Shown: piece after piece, positions 17,940 to 26,940 of the stretch | How positions within the stretch are numbered: position 1 is the stretch's first letter | Layout of the letters: every line of letters begins with the position of its first letter | NCBI RefSeq assembly: GCF_040784915.1 | Contig: NZ_CP160797.1 | Span: forward strand, 4,187,767-4,251,766 | DNA length: 64,000 nucleotides | From: Bacillus vallismortis | Lineage (GTDB): Bacteria; Bacillota; Bacilli; Bacillales; Bacillaceae | Direction of reading: 5' to 3' | Notes under the pieces: model-generated | The model's database searches: none | What the model was told of the DNA's origin: nothing | Seen by the model: only the letters and a program-made list of their open reading frames with translations | Made by a program: the position numbers and the translations under genes

Positions 17940-18044
17940 GCCAACCACTCCCTTTGGAAATTTTTTGATATATTTACTGTAATACATCTTAGTTAATTAT
18001 GTAATGACGCACATTTTTGTAACTTACATTGTGAGGTGACAAAT

Positions 18045-18398
18045 ATGGGAAACCGGTTAAATGGATTTGGCGCTTGCAGTACAGAAGTAAAAATGGCTTG
18101 TCCCGTGGAAATGACGCTGCATATTAACGGCGGGAAATGGAAAGGAATCATCCTCGATATCCTGTCTCACCAATCAGTCAGATTTAATGAGCTTAAACGT
18201 TTAATACCAGGCATTACACAAAGGATGCTGACGCTGCAGCTGAGAGAACTGGAAGCAGATGGCATTGTGAAGAGAAAAGTAGAGAATACTGTCCCCAAGA
18301 AGGTGGAATATTCTCTGACCGAACACGGTAAGAAGCTTTCTCCTATTATTGCATCCATAAGGATATGGGGGAATGAGTATATGAATAAAAATGAATAA
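18045..18398 (+). CDS. HxlR-family transcriptional regulator
   Basis: A 117-residue winged-helix protein of the HxlR/DUF24 family: CPVEMTLHINGGKWKGIILDIL, then ITQRMLTLQLRELEADGIVKR and the wing KKVEYSLTEHG. Two cysteines (CSTEVKMAC) stand before the helix-turn-helix and could sense oxidants or electrophiles. ATG 18045 follows GAGGTGAC; a GTG nine bases upstream is weaker. It is divergent from yybB. In strain 168 this place is held by a MarR-type gene (yybA), as I recall, so this is a local replacement. Confidence 0.83.
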   Translation: MGNRLNGFGACSTEVKMACPVEMTLHINGGKWKGIILDILSHQSVRFNELKRLIPGITQRMLTLQLRELEADGIVKRKVENTVPKKVEYSLTEHGKKLSPIIASIRIWGNEYMNKNE

Positions 18399-18669
18399 AA
18401 ACGATTTTTAACGTTTTTCCACAACGTGAACAAGATGTCCAAACACGAAAGTTGCTTCTGGCTTCATATAAACGTTAAATTTTAATTTCTGAAATTGTAC
18501 AGTTATGTTGTCTTCTTTGGGGCGTTGGCTGTGTATTAGGAGGAATGATCCTTCACTTTTTTATACCTTTTTGAACGACGTTTTTTATCCTCAAAATTGA
18601 ATATCACACTCTTATAAAATATATTCAATGAACAGGATCTTATTTAATCATAAAAAGATTAGACAATAT

Positions 18670-18772
18670 AGAAAGAAGGTGATCTTATGCCTACTAAGAA
18701 TAAATCCAAGAGAATCAATCAGAACTCTTAGGGAGAAGAAGCATTTGAAAAAGCGGAACGTGAAAACAAGCC
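18670..18772 (+). pseudogene. yyaL 5'-end relic A (most decayed left-hand copy)
   Basis: GAAAGAAGGTGATC and an ATG are followed by codons still similar to the start of yyaL, then a jump to GGGAGAAGAAGCATTTGAAA and GAAAACAAGCC, which match yyaL codons 31-44. About 50-60 bases of the middle are missing and the last part before the CHWCH codons is lost. The 658-base stretch 18399-19056 holds only this relic and a terminator; I see no gene. Confidence 0.8.
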
Positions 18773-18840
18773 ACTTCTCATAGTTTACATAGCTATACAC
18801 CCATGTTACATTAGTAGAAGGTCTCTTAGTGCAACCACAA

Positions 18841-18868
18841 AAAGACAACCAATTTGGCTGCCTTTTTT
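18841..18868 (-). terminator. Terminator downstream of the restriction nuclease gene
   Basis: On the minus strand AAAGGCAGCC pairs fully with GGTTGTCTTT (with G-U pairs) and is followed by TTTGTGG. It lies about 190 bases past the nuclease stop and just right of relic A. Confidence 0.6.
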
Positions 18869-19056
18869 AATAATTCTATTAAAAATTTTTCGTAAGTTTA
18901 AAAACTTTTCTCTTTAATTGAAATATACTGCATTTTTTTCAGATTCATTCCAATTTATTCTGACTTATAACAGTGTGTGACCCATAATATCTTCCTTAGG
19001 AAAAAATTAAACTCACTCCTTATTTAAAAAAGACAATAAGAAATAGTGATGCTCTT

Positions 19057-20313
19057 TTATATTAAATTAATTGTTTCTATTTCACCAAATAAAAATTTTC
19101 TATTTTTCCCTCTGATACGCCAAGCATTACCATGGTTTTTGCCTTGATACTTACCCCTTGGAGTAGTATATCCTCGCCAATCGTAAGTAATTCCACCGCT
19201 TTTGATTAACGAAAGAAATGTTGTAAATTGTGGAGATCTTGAAAGTTCAGCCTCTAAATATCTAAATTCAGCAGTATCCCCATTCATTCTTTGATCAGCT
19301 TTTACCCAGAGAGTAGCAGGATGCTTCAAGGAAAGCTCACTTTCCAAACTTGAAAAAGTCCAGTATGCAGTTAATTCATCTTCATTATTAGAAGTACTCT
19401 TTTTTCTCAGTTCAACTCTTCTTCCTTCTTCATTAACTTCCAGAAAAAAACCTAAACTATTTTGAGGCGCTATTCGCGTACCAACTGTAATATATAAACT
19501 CTTATAGCCCAGATGTTTATCAGAATCATACCCGTATAAACGAGTAAAAGCAGATACTCTACTTCTATCATTTTTTTCAATTTGTTCAACTATCGTTCCA
19601 CCAAATTGAGGCCTCAAAGTAAAAAGAGTATCTAATGTCTTTCCTGTTTTCGATTTTATTTCAATCTTCCCTTCAAAATCTGCTTCTTGATTATTATTGG
19701 TTTTAATGCCTAACAGAAACTCCAAGGTATCACCAACATCCTTAGGTGATACTTTGCCACTCCCTTTTGAGTTCTTGTGGAAACCAGCTTGTGCTATTTT
19801 TTTAATTTGAGGCAACAACCGACTAGCTGAGTCAGCAACTTTATCTATACCAAAGACTTTAGTTAATACTTCTTCCGAAGGAACATTATTAGTCAAATTA
19901 AGAATTACAATCTGCTTAGCCCCAGCTAAATCGGTTACTGTTATATAGAGTAAATCACATACATTTACTTTTCCTGCTTCCCACATTTTTTGTATTCCGT
20001 AAATTGAAAAACGTCTATCGCTTCTTCTCCCTGCAACCTTATATAGATTCAATTTTACATCTTGCACAGAACTATTTAATAACAATTTGCCATTAACTTT
20101 TTGTCCATTATTTCCACCGTTAGGAAGTTTATCATAATCTACAATACCCTTACTTTTCAATAAATCACGAAATAAGGCATTAGCATCTGGATTATTTTTG
20201 TTTATCATAGTAGATGTCAATCTTATTAACACATATTCCGATTCATTGAACTTGTGAATAGTGTTAATAATATCAATTTCATCTTTATAAGGTTCAAAAA
20301 TCATTGAATTCAT
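19057..20313 (-). CDS. MvaI/BcnI-family restriction endonuclease
   Basis: A 418-residue protein whose middle part fits the MvaI/BcnI nuclease domain. The segment VGDTLEFLLGIKTNNN (about 188), then DFEGKIEIKSK and DTLFTLRPQ, gives the D...ExK metal-binding catalytic core. Near the C terminus HGNAWRIRGKNRKFLF is the family's DNA-contact region. MvaI and BcnI cut CCWGG and CCSGG; the site here is unknown. Its start overlaps the controller stop (ATGA), so translation is coupled. ATG 20304 is an alternative start with a better-spaced site. Confidence 0.78.
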   Translation of the reverse strand: MNSMIFEPYKDEIDIINTIHKFNESEYVLIRLTSTMINKNNPDANALFRDLLKSKGIVDYDKLPNGGNNGQKVNGKLLLNSSVQDVKLNLYKVAGRRSDRRFSIYGIQKMWEAGKVNVCDLLYITVTDLAGAKQIVILNLTNNVPSEEVLTKVFGIDKVADSASRLLPQIKKIAQAGFHKNSKGSGKVSPKDVGDTLEFLLGIKTNNNQEADFEGKIEIKSKTGKTLDTLFTLRPQFGGTIVEQIEKNDRSRVSAFTRLYGYDSDKHLGYKSLYITVGTRIAPQNSLGFFLEVNEEGRRVELRKKSTSNNEDELTAYWTFSSLESELSLKHPATLWVKADQRMNGDTAEFRYLEAELSRSPQFTTFLSLIKSGGITYDWRGYTTPRGKYQGKNHGNAWRIRGKNRKFLFGEIETINLI

Positions 20314-20765
20314 CCCTCTCTTCTTAATAGTTCACTTAAATGGCATCCTAATGCCTCTGAAATATAAATCATTGATGATAATTTTGGGTTGTTCACTTGC
20401 AAATTTAGTATCTCACTGATAGTTGACTCACTTACCCCTGGTTGAGTAGATAAGTATTTCTGTAAATTTCCTCTATGTAACCTTTTCACATTTTCGGAAT
20501 ATATGATTAAATAGTTATCATCCCTATATTTATTCATATCCTCAAGAGTAGTTATTCTAGAAAATAAGCTAGGGAAATCTACATTTAGTGCCTTAGCAAT
20601 TGATAATGCTGTTGTTAAACTAATATCAAGATCTTTCTGTGATGTTAGTTGTAAAGTTTTATTTATCGTTTGTCTTGAAACCTTTGATAATTCTTTTAAT
20701 TTTTTTTGAGTCAATCCCCTTTTTGTCATTATTTTACCAACATTTTCCCCGAAAAAAATTTGCAA
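20310..20765 (-). CDS. Two-domain XRE helix-turn-helix regulator (R-M controller)
   Basis: A 151-residue protein with two Cro/CI-type helix-turn-helix domains. The first is GKIMTKRGLTQKKLKELSKVSRQTINKTLQ... (about 8-60) and the second LQKYLSTQPGVSESTISEILNL...(about 100-145). I start at TTG 20765 because AAGGGGGTAA lies just upstream; longer frames have none. It is cotranscribed with the nuclease gene and probably delays nuclease expression until methylation is complete, as C proteins do. That role is inferred from position. Confidence 0.72.
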   Translation of the reverse strand: MQIFFGENVGKIMTKRGLTQKKLKELSKVSRQTINKTLQLTSQKDLDISLTTALSIAKALNVDFPSLFSRITTLEDMNKYRDDNYLIIYSENVKRLHRGNLQKYLSTQPGVSESTISEILNLQVNNPKLSSMIYISEALGCHLSELLRREG

Positions 20766-21253
20766 AAAAGTTACCCCCTTGTTTTTATAATCTTTCTTAT
20801 AATATACAATCAAAAACCACTTTTTAATCCGTTTAAGTTTACATATTATCTGGTTTTTAATTTCTATTAAAATAATAAAAGACACTCTCTTTAATTAAGA
20901 AAAGTGTCTTTGAGAAAACGGTATCCATGGTAAAAAGCATTTTTATGGAAACGAACATAAAAAGTGAAGTAAATTAAAATCTAAAATTGCTGATTCCACG
21001 CTAAACAATCAAACCTTAAACATATCAATCACTGAAGATTTCCTTTATTAACCAAAAAGTCAAAAATAGAAGTAATTATTTAATTCACTTTTTTTATGCC
21101 TTGGAGGCTAATTCTGCAAAAGATATCTTTATGAAAAAATTCCCCACCTTACAACAAGTGAGATGTTGAGAAGACTAAACACAGAGTTACAAATAGTAGC
21201 ATCAACTCTTCATATTTCAAATTTTTATTAACTAAAAAAAAAGACGCCTATAC
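20766..21253. other. Intergenic region between R-M controller and methyltransferase
   Basis: AT-rich and without a convincing gene. It holds one hairpin at about 20878-20912 (AAGACACT / AGTGTCTT on the minus strand with a T run) and the methyltransferase terminator at its right edge. The controller promoter should lie here. Confidence 0.5.
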
Positions 21254-21270
21254 TTAAATTTTTAGGCGTT
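21243..21270 (-). terminator. Terminator of the methyltransferase gene
   Basis: Stem AACGCCTA / TAGGCGTC on the minus strand followed by at least eight T residues; it overlaps the last codons of the methyltransferase. Confidence 0.8.
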
Positions 21271-22618
21271 TCTCTTTTGATGCTTTAATAGCTTGAATTA
21301 TTTTAGTACCAATTGCTTTTGCTAACAACGGTGGGACAGCATTTCCAACTTGCGTATACTGAGGTACTTCTACTTTTCTACGTTGCCCTCCAGTTGTTCT
21401 TTTACCTAAAAAGATGAAACTATCATCAAAAGATTGTAATCTTGCCATTTCTCTCACAGTAGGAATTCTGTTCTCATAAGGTGTTAAATAATCATCAGGC
21501 AATGTCACAACTGTAGGAGAAACACTATCTTTCTTATATCTATATCTATTATTCTTTTTAGTGAGCAAAGCGTTAATCAATTCTTCATCAACAGGTGGCC
21601 TATTAAAAAGGGAAATAACTTGTTCAGGTCCATACTCCTCTTGAAGTTTGTTCACACACTCTTTTAAGAGAGATGGATATTCAGTTAAATTTATTCCTTC
21701 TTCTCTAATTCGTTTTTTTAACATTGAAGAGCTTTCACCTTCCCGAAACAGAGAAAACCTTTCCTGAATAAGCACGCTATGGTTTGATAAATCATGATTA
21801 TATAGATTCCTGTTTGAATGAATAGGAGTACCTGCAACTGATTTTGTTCTTCCATTAATTGAGGAAAGTTGGTACTCAGAGTAATCATTAAAGTACTTTT
21901 CTTTTTTCACACTATCAATAATTAAATCACTTATAGCCGCATCAACTGATATTTTTTCATTTTCATTTAGTGTTATAGGTTCTGGATAATCTGGCACTTC
22001 TTCTCCTGCCAAATATGCTATAAATATTGCTCTTTTTCTTCTTTGGGGCACACCGTAATTTGAAGCATCTAACAGCCTTGGTTCTAAGGTTAAATAACCA
22101 ATTTCATTAAATTCATTTATCAAAATCTCAGGCATTAAACTTCCATCTTCATATGCTTCACCTGTAATGCCTATATAGCCATCCATTCTAGTATCCATAA
22201 ACCCTTCAACATTTTCCATAATAACGTATCTAGGGTGTATGTCTTTTACAATTCTTAAATACTCTCTAAATAACATGTTTCTAGGGTCATCTTTTTTACG
22301 AAGTCCTGCTCTGCTAAATCCTTGACATGGTGGACCACCGAAAATTGCATCTATCTGTGGTACATTATCTTTATCTTCAAACATTCTTAAATTTCTAATT
22401 GCAGATAAAATCTCTTCTGATGTTAAATTTCTTATATCAGCTCTCTGGAAATAAGTGTTTTCACCATGAATCAATCCTAGTTGCTCATGTCTAAAAGTGT
22501 ACGTTTTTTCAACATCTTCACTTATATCAGAGGAGAATACGATATGAAACCCAGCTTGAAGAATGCCCTCACTCATACCACCTGCTCCACAAAAAAGATC
22601 AATGGCAATAGGGTGCAT
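21254..22618 (-). CDS. DNA (cytosine-5) methyltransferase
   Basis: A 454-residue m5C methyltransferase with all ordered motifs: I, LFCGAGGMSEGILQAGF (residues 8-24); IV, FGGPPCQGFS with the catalytic PC near 97; VI, ENVEGF (about 134); VIII, QRRKRAIFIAY; and X, YTQVGNAVPPLLAKAI near the end. The target-recognition region lies between VIII and IX. ATG 22618 follows AAGGAGGTG. It should protect DNA against the neighbouring MvaI/BcnI-type nuclease. The recognition sequence cannot be read from the protein. Confidence 0.93.
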   Translation of the reverse strand: MHPIAIDLFCGAGGMSEGILQAGFHIVFSSDISEDVEKTYTFRHEQLGLIHGENTYFQRADIRNLTSEEILSAIRNLRMFEDKDNVPQIDAIFGGPPCQGFSRAGLRKKDDPRNMLFREYLRIVKDIHPRYVIMENVEGFMDTRMDGYIGITGEAYEDGSLMPEILINEFNEIGYLTLEPRLLDASNYGVPQRRKRAIFIAYLAGEEVPDYPEPITLNENEKISVDAAISDLIIDSVKKEKYFNDYSEYQLSSINGRTKSVAGTPIHSNRNLYNHDLSNHSVLIQERFSLFREGESSSMLKKRIREEGINLTEYPSLLKECVNKLQEEYGPEQVISLFNRPPVDEELINALLTKKNNRYRYKKDSVSPTVVTLPDDYLTPYENRIPTVREMARLQSFDDSFIFLGKRTTGGQRRKVEVPQYTQVGNAVPPLLAKAIGTKIIQAIKASKEKRLKI

Positions 22619-22825
22619 AGCAACACCTCCTTATTATTACTTGTATTATTATCTTATAAATCACATGAAAATTCCAGGGTTTTTTACAAAATTGACTTTT
22701 ATATTTTTAAACAAAAAGTACTATCTAAACATAATAACACTTAGATATCTTTAATTCATCATTTATTATTCTATTAAAATAACTTTCTCGCCTCTCTAAA
22801 CTAAGATTTAAGTTAAAGATACAAA

Positions 22826-23012
22826 GAGAGGAGGTGATCCCATGCCAAATAAAAGTAAACCCAATAGATTAATCACTTAGAAATCTCCATACGTACGCCC
22901 ACACCCCCGTAGACTCTTACCTCTGAGAAAAGAAGAGGCCTTCGAAAAAGCGAAACGCCAAAACAAGTCGGTTCTGGTCAGCGTCAGCTATTCAACTTGC
23001 CATTGGTGCCAT
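22826..23012 (+). pseudogene. yyaL 5'-end relic B
   Basis: GAGAGGAGGTGATCCCATG is followed by a recognisable [10 protein letters not shown] reading, an early stop (ACTTAG), and matches through to ACTTGCCATTGGTGCCAT at 22995-23012. The homology stops exactly there. Short deletions remove part of the LLQHAHN region. Upstream and downstream flanks (22619-22825, 23013-23110) show no gene. Confidence 0.88.
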
Positions 23013-23110
23013 AGCCGTTAAGATAGCCGCTTGAAAAAATGCTTTATGAAGCACCGATCATGTTAGATACACTTTATCAAAAATAAAACTTAAACCTTGT
23101 TTCTCGAAAA

Positions 23111-23131
23111 ATAATCAGTTATGCTGATTAT
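23111..23131. promoter_or_regulatory. Inverted repeat, likely MarR operator
   Basis: ATAATCAG and CTGATTAT are perfect inverted arms around TTATG, about 33 bases before the marR-type start and beside a likely promoter. This is the usual place and size of a MarR autoregulatory site. Confidence 0.65.
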
Positions 23132-23163
23132 ATGTTAAACTGATATTGTTGGAGGTGAAATAA

Positions 23164-23583
23164 TTGGAAAAATGGAATCAATCCTATGGTTTTCTACTCG
23201 GAAAAGTTCTCCAGCGAATGGAAAATACATTTGCTGAAGGGCTTAGACCGTATGAGATTAACGCAAGACAATACGGAGTTCTTTTATTTATCAAAGGAAA
23301 CCCTTATTCATCACAAAAAGATATTTCTGAAAATCTGCAAATCGATCGGACTACAATGGTGAGTCATATCGATCATCTCGAGACTTTAGGATTTGTTGAG
23401 AGAACAAAAAATCCTAATGACAGAAGATCCTATAGCCTTAAGATTACTGAAAAAGGCAACGATGTATTGGATTCACGTTGGGAGTTTTTAGTTAATACGG
23501 AATTAGAGGTATTAGCTCCGTTAAATCAACAAGAAAGACAATTACTTAAAGATTTCCTTATTAAAATTTGGAGATCCCTTTAA
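23164..23583 (+). CDS. MarR-family transcriptional regulator
   Basis: A 139-residue winged-helix MarR protein: dimer helix at the N terminus, helix-turn-helix SQKDISENLQIDRTTMVSHIDHLETLGFVER (about 58-88) and wing RTKNPNDRRSYSLKITEKG. TTG 23164 follows GGAGGTGAAA. It is first of a three-gene set with a rhodanese and an EVE-domain protein, 20 and then overlapping bases apart, and an inverted repeat precedes it, so autoregulation is likely. Ligand unknown. Confidence 0.87.
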   Translation: MEKWNQSYGFLLGKVLQRMENTFAEGLRPYEINARQYGVLLFIKGNPYSSQKDISENLQIDRTTMVSHIDHLETLGFVERTKNPNDRRSYSLKITEKGNDVLDSRWEFLVNTELEVLAPLNQQERQLLKDFLIKIWRSL

Positions 23584-23603
23584 AAAACAGGAGGTTTTAC
23601 AAT

Positions 23604-23996
23604 ATGCAAGCTCTCGATTATTTTAATGCACGTCTCGAAGCAACGATCAGCCCTATGGATTTTTTGAAAGCTAAGCAAATGAATCCCGAGAAATACGTCT
23701 TAATCGATGTTCGAAACGGTCCAATTCATGTAAGGAATGTAACAATTAAAGATGCTCACATTATTCCTGAACAAGAACTGCAATCTCGTTTAAACGAAAT
23801 ACCAAAAGAAAAAGAAATCATTGTTTATTGCTGGGATGTCTGGTGCAATACCGCTGCAAAAGTTGCAAAGTTTTTATTAGAACATGGATATAAAGTGAAA
23901 GAGCTGACGGGAGGGATTGCAGCATGGAAAGAAATGAACTTCCCTGTCACAAATACAAATCAAGACAATCACATACCTGATGATTGTGGATGCTGA
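23604..23996 (+). CDS. Rhodanese-like single-domain protein
   Basis: A 130-residue rhodanese-domain protein. DFLKAKQMNPEKYVLIDVRN (about 19-38) and the end GGIAAWKEMNFPV are family features. The active-site loop is CWDVWCNTAAK near residue 80, with one Cys in the catalytic position and a second five residues on, and two more cysteines end the protein (CGC). Such loops are known in sulfurtransferases linked to sulfide or arsenate handling. ATG 23604 follows AGGAGG; its 3' end overlaps the EVE gene. Confidence 0.82.
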   Translation: MQALDYFNARLEATISPMDFLKAKQMNPEKYVLIDVRNGPIHVRNVTIKDAHIIPEQELQSRLNEIPKEKEIIVYCWDVWCNTAAKVAKFLLEHGYKVKELTGGIAAWKEMNFPVTNTNQDNHIPDDCGC

Positions 23997-24441
23997 CTCT
24001 GTGCCTGTGCAACATAAAAGATACTGGGTGGGAGTGGCTTCCCGAGATCACGTAATGAAAGCAATTCAAGGCGGATTTGCACAACTTTGTCATGGCAAAG
24101 AGGCACCCTTAAAAAAGATGAATAAAGGTGATTGGATCATTTATTATTCTCCAAAGGTCAATATTAAGGAAGGTACGCCATATCAAAAATTTACTGCTTT
24201 AGGCAAAGTAGTAGATCGTCATATTTTTCAATTTAATATGGCAAATGATTTTCAGCCTTTTCGAAGACATATACATTTCATTCATTGCACAGAAATACCC
24301 ATTCGCCCATTAATCCCATATCTTTCTTTCATAAAAGACGAGAAGCGTTGGGGCTACTCATTTCGGTTTGGGCATTTTGAGATCAGTGAAAAGGATTTTA
24401 AGCTAATTGCACAAAAAATGGTTGATGTTAAAGGAGATTAG
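23980..24441 (+). CDS. EVE-domain protein
   Basis: A 153-residue EVE (PUA-like) domain protein. The start of the domain is YWVGVASRDHVMKAIQGGFAQLCHG, followed by KGDWIIYYSPK and GTPYQKFTALGKV and a closing FEISEKDF. EVE domains bind modified bases in nucleic acids in several systems. ATG 23980 overlaps the rhodanese 3' end by 17 bases. It stands one cassette away from an m5C methyltransferase, so a functional link is possible but unproved. An attenuator-like hairpin spans the stop. Confidence 0.83.
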   Translation: MIVDADSVPVQHKRYWVGVASRDHVMKAIQGGFAQLCHGKEAPLKKMNKGDWIIYYSPKVNIKEGTPYQKFTALGKVVDRHIFQFNMANDFQPFRRHIHFIHCTEIPIRPLIPYLSFIKDEKRWGYSFRFGHFEISEKDFKLIAQKMVDVKGD

Positions 24442-24461
24442 TTGACTTTGATCTCCTTTAA
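24430..24461 (+). terminator. Terminator at the end of the EVE gene
   Basis: AAAGGAGAT / ATCTCCTTT stem, its 5' arm inside the last codons, with moderate T content after it. Confidence 0.6.
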
Positions 24462-24558
24462 GCTTTCTTTATATTCACAATATCACCTAACCATTCATTA
24501 CATTGTGATATCATGACGATGAATCATTGGTTATTTCTAAAAATAGAGGTGGAGAGTT

Positions 24559-24862
24559 ATGAATCACGAGGAAATGATCAATTACTACTATCCTTGGTGA
24601 AGGGCGGACGGTGATGCGTCACAACGGGAATAAAAAATGGTTTGCGCTTATCTTTCATCTTGATGGCCATTTATGCGTTAACCTTAAGTGCGAACCTGAG
24701 CGAGCCAATTTCCTGCGTAGTATTTTTAAAGAGGTAAAGCCCGGGTATCATATGAATAAAGACCATTGGAATACAGTGATCTTAGATGGCAACCTCTCAC
24801 AAGAGGCTCTTGATGATATGGTGCAACATAGTTTCGAATTGACAAAGCCAAAGAAGCCTTAA
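24559..24862 (+). pseudogene. MmcQ/YjbR-like protein, broken N terminus
   Basis: An ATG at 24559 behind TGGAGAG opens MNHEEMINYYYPW and stops after 13 codons. The rest of a MmcQ/YjbR-family protein follows in another frame (VMRHNGNKKWFALIFHLDGHLCVNLKCEP...GYHMNKDHWNTVILDG). About 15-20 codons typical of the family between the two parts are missing. It is related to YyaQ further right, which keeps NKKWYGLIM and GYHMDKEHW. Probably a decayed cassette gene. Confidence 0.7.
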
Positions 24863-24885
24863 TGTTTATTCACCATGATGATCAG

Positions 24886-24908
24886 CAGGAACCTATAATA
24901 AGTTCCTG
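24886..24908. terminator. Terminator between MmcQ relic and MaoC-like gene
   Basis: CAGGAAC / GTTCCTG stem with a nine-base loop and T-rich right flank, between convergent genes. Confidence 0.6.
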
Positions 24909-24929
24909 TTTGTAATTTATCAAAATCTT

Positions 24930-25355
24930 TTACCGTTTCATTAATACGGATAACTCACCTTCAAACACTTTTTCCTCTTTTTGATTATAGGTAGATAACA
25001 ATACAGTAAGTATTCCCGTTTGACTTTTATTTGGTTTTTTATCAATAACCTTAACGATAGTGTTCAGCTTATCATTCGGGTATACGGGTGCTAGGAATTT
25101 TATATGATTCATTCCTGTTCCAGCAATAATATCGTCCTCATGACACCCTTCTTCAATCCAGAGCTTAAAAGTGATGGCTAACGTTTGTATTCCAGATGCA
25201 ATGATTCCGTTAAACCTGCCCATTTTTGCTTTCTCTTCATTTACATGCATGTATTGCGGGTCATATTCTTCTGCAAAATTCATTACATTCTCTTTTGTTA
25301 ATTCAAATGGTTTAGTTTGAAAAACCTGTCCAATAGAAAATTCATCTAACTTCAT
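24930..25355 (-). CDS. MaoC-like (hot-dog fold) dehydratase
   Basis: A 141-residue hot-dog-fold protein of the MaoC/R-hydratase group. It shows FAEEYDPQYMHVNEEKAK (near 27-44), the region with the catalytic Asp/His of hydratases (D-P-Q-Y-M-H), then GIIASGIQTLAI and MNHIKFLAPVYPNDKL. The predicted reaction is hydration of short enoyl-CoA-type substrates; the actual substrate is unknown. ATG 25355 follows AAGGAGGTG. It stands alone on the minus strand between two relics of yyaL. Confidence 0.8.
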   Translation of the reverse strand: MKLDEFSIGQVFQTKPFELTKENVMNFAEEYDPQYMHVNEEKAKMGRFNGIIASGIQTLAITFKLWIEEGCHEDDIIAGTGMNHIKFLAPVYPNDKLNTIVKVIDKKPNKSQTGILTVLLSTYNQKEEKVFEGELSVLMKR

Positions 25356-25447
25356 AGGGGCACCTCCTTGTATCTAATCTTCATAAAATAACCTACGTAG
25401 CATTTTAACATAATCAGTAACCTTGCCGAGAAGAATACTCTTTGGAG

Positions 25448-25545
25448 TTAATCGCCGAGAAGTCATTGTGCCTGTTTCACCACGCCCACAATCGTGCGAA
25501 CTGCCTACTTAAAAGGGAAATGTGAAAACCAGCCGGTTCTGGTTA
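25448..25545 (+). pseudogene. yyaL 5'-end relic X (heavily decayed)
   Basis: The stretch TTAATCGCCGAGAAGTC, then CACGCCCACAATCGTG and GAAAACCAGCCGGTTCTGGT keep the order and spacing of yyaL codons about 10-48. Start codon and end point are gone. Its 3' part now folds as AGCCGG/CCGGCT. Without the better copies this one would be missed. Confidence 0.65.
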
Positions 25546-25569
25546 TCCGGCTTGTCTTTTATTTCATAT

Positions 25570-25606
25570 AAAAAGCCTGGATGAATTGCTAAGTCATCAC
25601 AGGCTG
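25570..25606 (-). terminator. Terminator of the CNNM/CBS gene
   Basis: On the minus strand AGCCTG and an inner GATGA arm pair with TCATC and CAGGCT, then TTTTTATATG. Confidence 0.75.
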
Positions 25607-25635
25607 TAAGTGCCTCACTTACAAAAAAATCATCG

Positions 25636-26934
25636 TCATTTCGGTTTTACCTCTACATAATGAATATGCCGGCCGTCTATTTTGTGCACTTTAAACACAT
25701 ATCCTTCGGCTTCTATTTCAGAGCCAAGTTTGGCATCAATATTTTGAGTCATAAACCAGCCGCCTATTGTATCGACATCTACACTCTCTAACGCGGTTTC
25801 CAATAGTTTATTTACATCCTCAATAAGCACTTTTGAATCTAAAATGTAATGATCATCATTTATTTTTCGAATGTCAGGCACTTCATGTTCATCAAATTCA
25901 TCTCTGATGTCGCCTACTATTTCTTCAAGAATATCTTCAACAGTGACCAAGCCTGAAGTACCGCCATATTCATCCACAAGAATAGCGATATGAGTTCGCT
26001 CTCTTTGCATTTTCACTAATAAGTCATGAATAGGAACCGATTCAATCACATGGATAACAGGGTTGATATGATTTTCTAACTTGAAATGATCCTTTGTTTT
26101 CTGATCTGTATCAATATAAACTGACAAGAACGCCTTGGCATTGATAAAACCAATAATCGTATCTTTATCTCCATTTAAAATCGGATACCTTGTATAGCTC
26201 TCTGTCTTAATAGTCTTAACAACAGATTCATAAGAATCATCGATAGAAATCGCTAGTATTTCTCTTCTTGGAATCATGATTTCTTTAGCGATTCTTTCAT
26301 CAAATTCAAAAATGTTATTGACATACTTTAACTCGTTCTTATTGATTTCACCGCTCTTATAGCTTTCAGACAATAAAATGCGCAGTTCCTCTTCAGAGTG
26401 GGCAAGCTCATGTTCTGACGCAGGTTTTAACCCGAAGAGTCCGACGATAAACCGGGCTGAACCATTTAAAAACCAGATAAAAGGATACAAAATGCGATAA
26501 AACCAGATAATAGGCTTTGCTGTTAAAAGAGTGATCGCTTCAGCTTTTTGAATCGCAAGTGTTTTGGGGGCAAGTTCACCAACGACCACATGCAAAAAAG
26601 TCGCCATGACAAAAGCAATAACTAAAATCAATACATGTGAGACGGGTTCACTTACATGAAAATAAACAAATAAGGGGTGCAGAATCACTTCAAAAGTCGA
26701 CTCTCCAACCCAGCCAATTCCTAACGCTGTCACAGTGATTCCCAGCTGACAGGCTGACAAATACTCGTCCAAATGAGTCACAACTTTTTTTGCTGATACA
26801 GCGCCTTTTTTACCCTCTAATATGAGTTGGTCTATTTTCGAAGTTCTAATCTTGACAATCGCAAATTCAGTTGCAACAAAAAATGCAGTTAACACAATTA
26901 AAATGGCAAAGATAATAAGATTAAGGGTTGTCAA
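25636..26934 (-). CDS. CNNM/CBS-domain (hemolysin/CorC-type) membrane protein
   Basis: A 432-residue member of the CNNM/CorB family. About four transmembrane segments occupy residues 1-150 (DUF21), followed by two CBS domains (about 210-330: [59 protein letters not shown]) and a CorC_HlyC C terminus. These proteins take part in Mg2+ or other cation efflux. It resembles YrkA/YhdP-type paralogues. It starts at TTG 26934; the only good ribosome-binding site is 26 bases upstream with a hairpin between. Confidence 0.87.
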   Translation of the reverse strand: MTTLNLIIFAILIVLTAFFVATEFAIVKIRTSKIDQLILEGKKGAVSAKKVVTHLDEYLSACQLGITVTALGIGWVGESTFEVILHPLFVYFHVSEPVSHVLILVIAFVMATFLHVVVGELAPKTLAIQKAEAITLLTAKPIIWFYRILYPFIWFLNGSARFIVGLFGLKPASEHELAHSEEELRILLSESYKSGEINKNELKYVNNIFEFDERIAKEIMIPRREILAISIDDSYESVVKTIKTESYTRYPILNGDKDTIIGFINAKAFLSVYIDTDQKTKDHFKLENHINPVIHVIESVPIHDLLVKMQRERTHIAILVDEYGGTSGLVTVEDILEEIVGDIRDEFDEHEVPDIRKINDDHYILDSKVLIEDVNKLLETALESVDVDTIGGWFMTQNIDAKLGSEIEAEGYVFKVHKIDGRHIHYVEVKPK

Positions 26935-26940
26935 TCGCTT

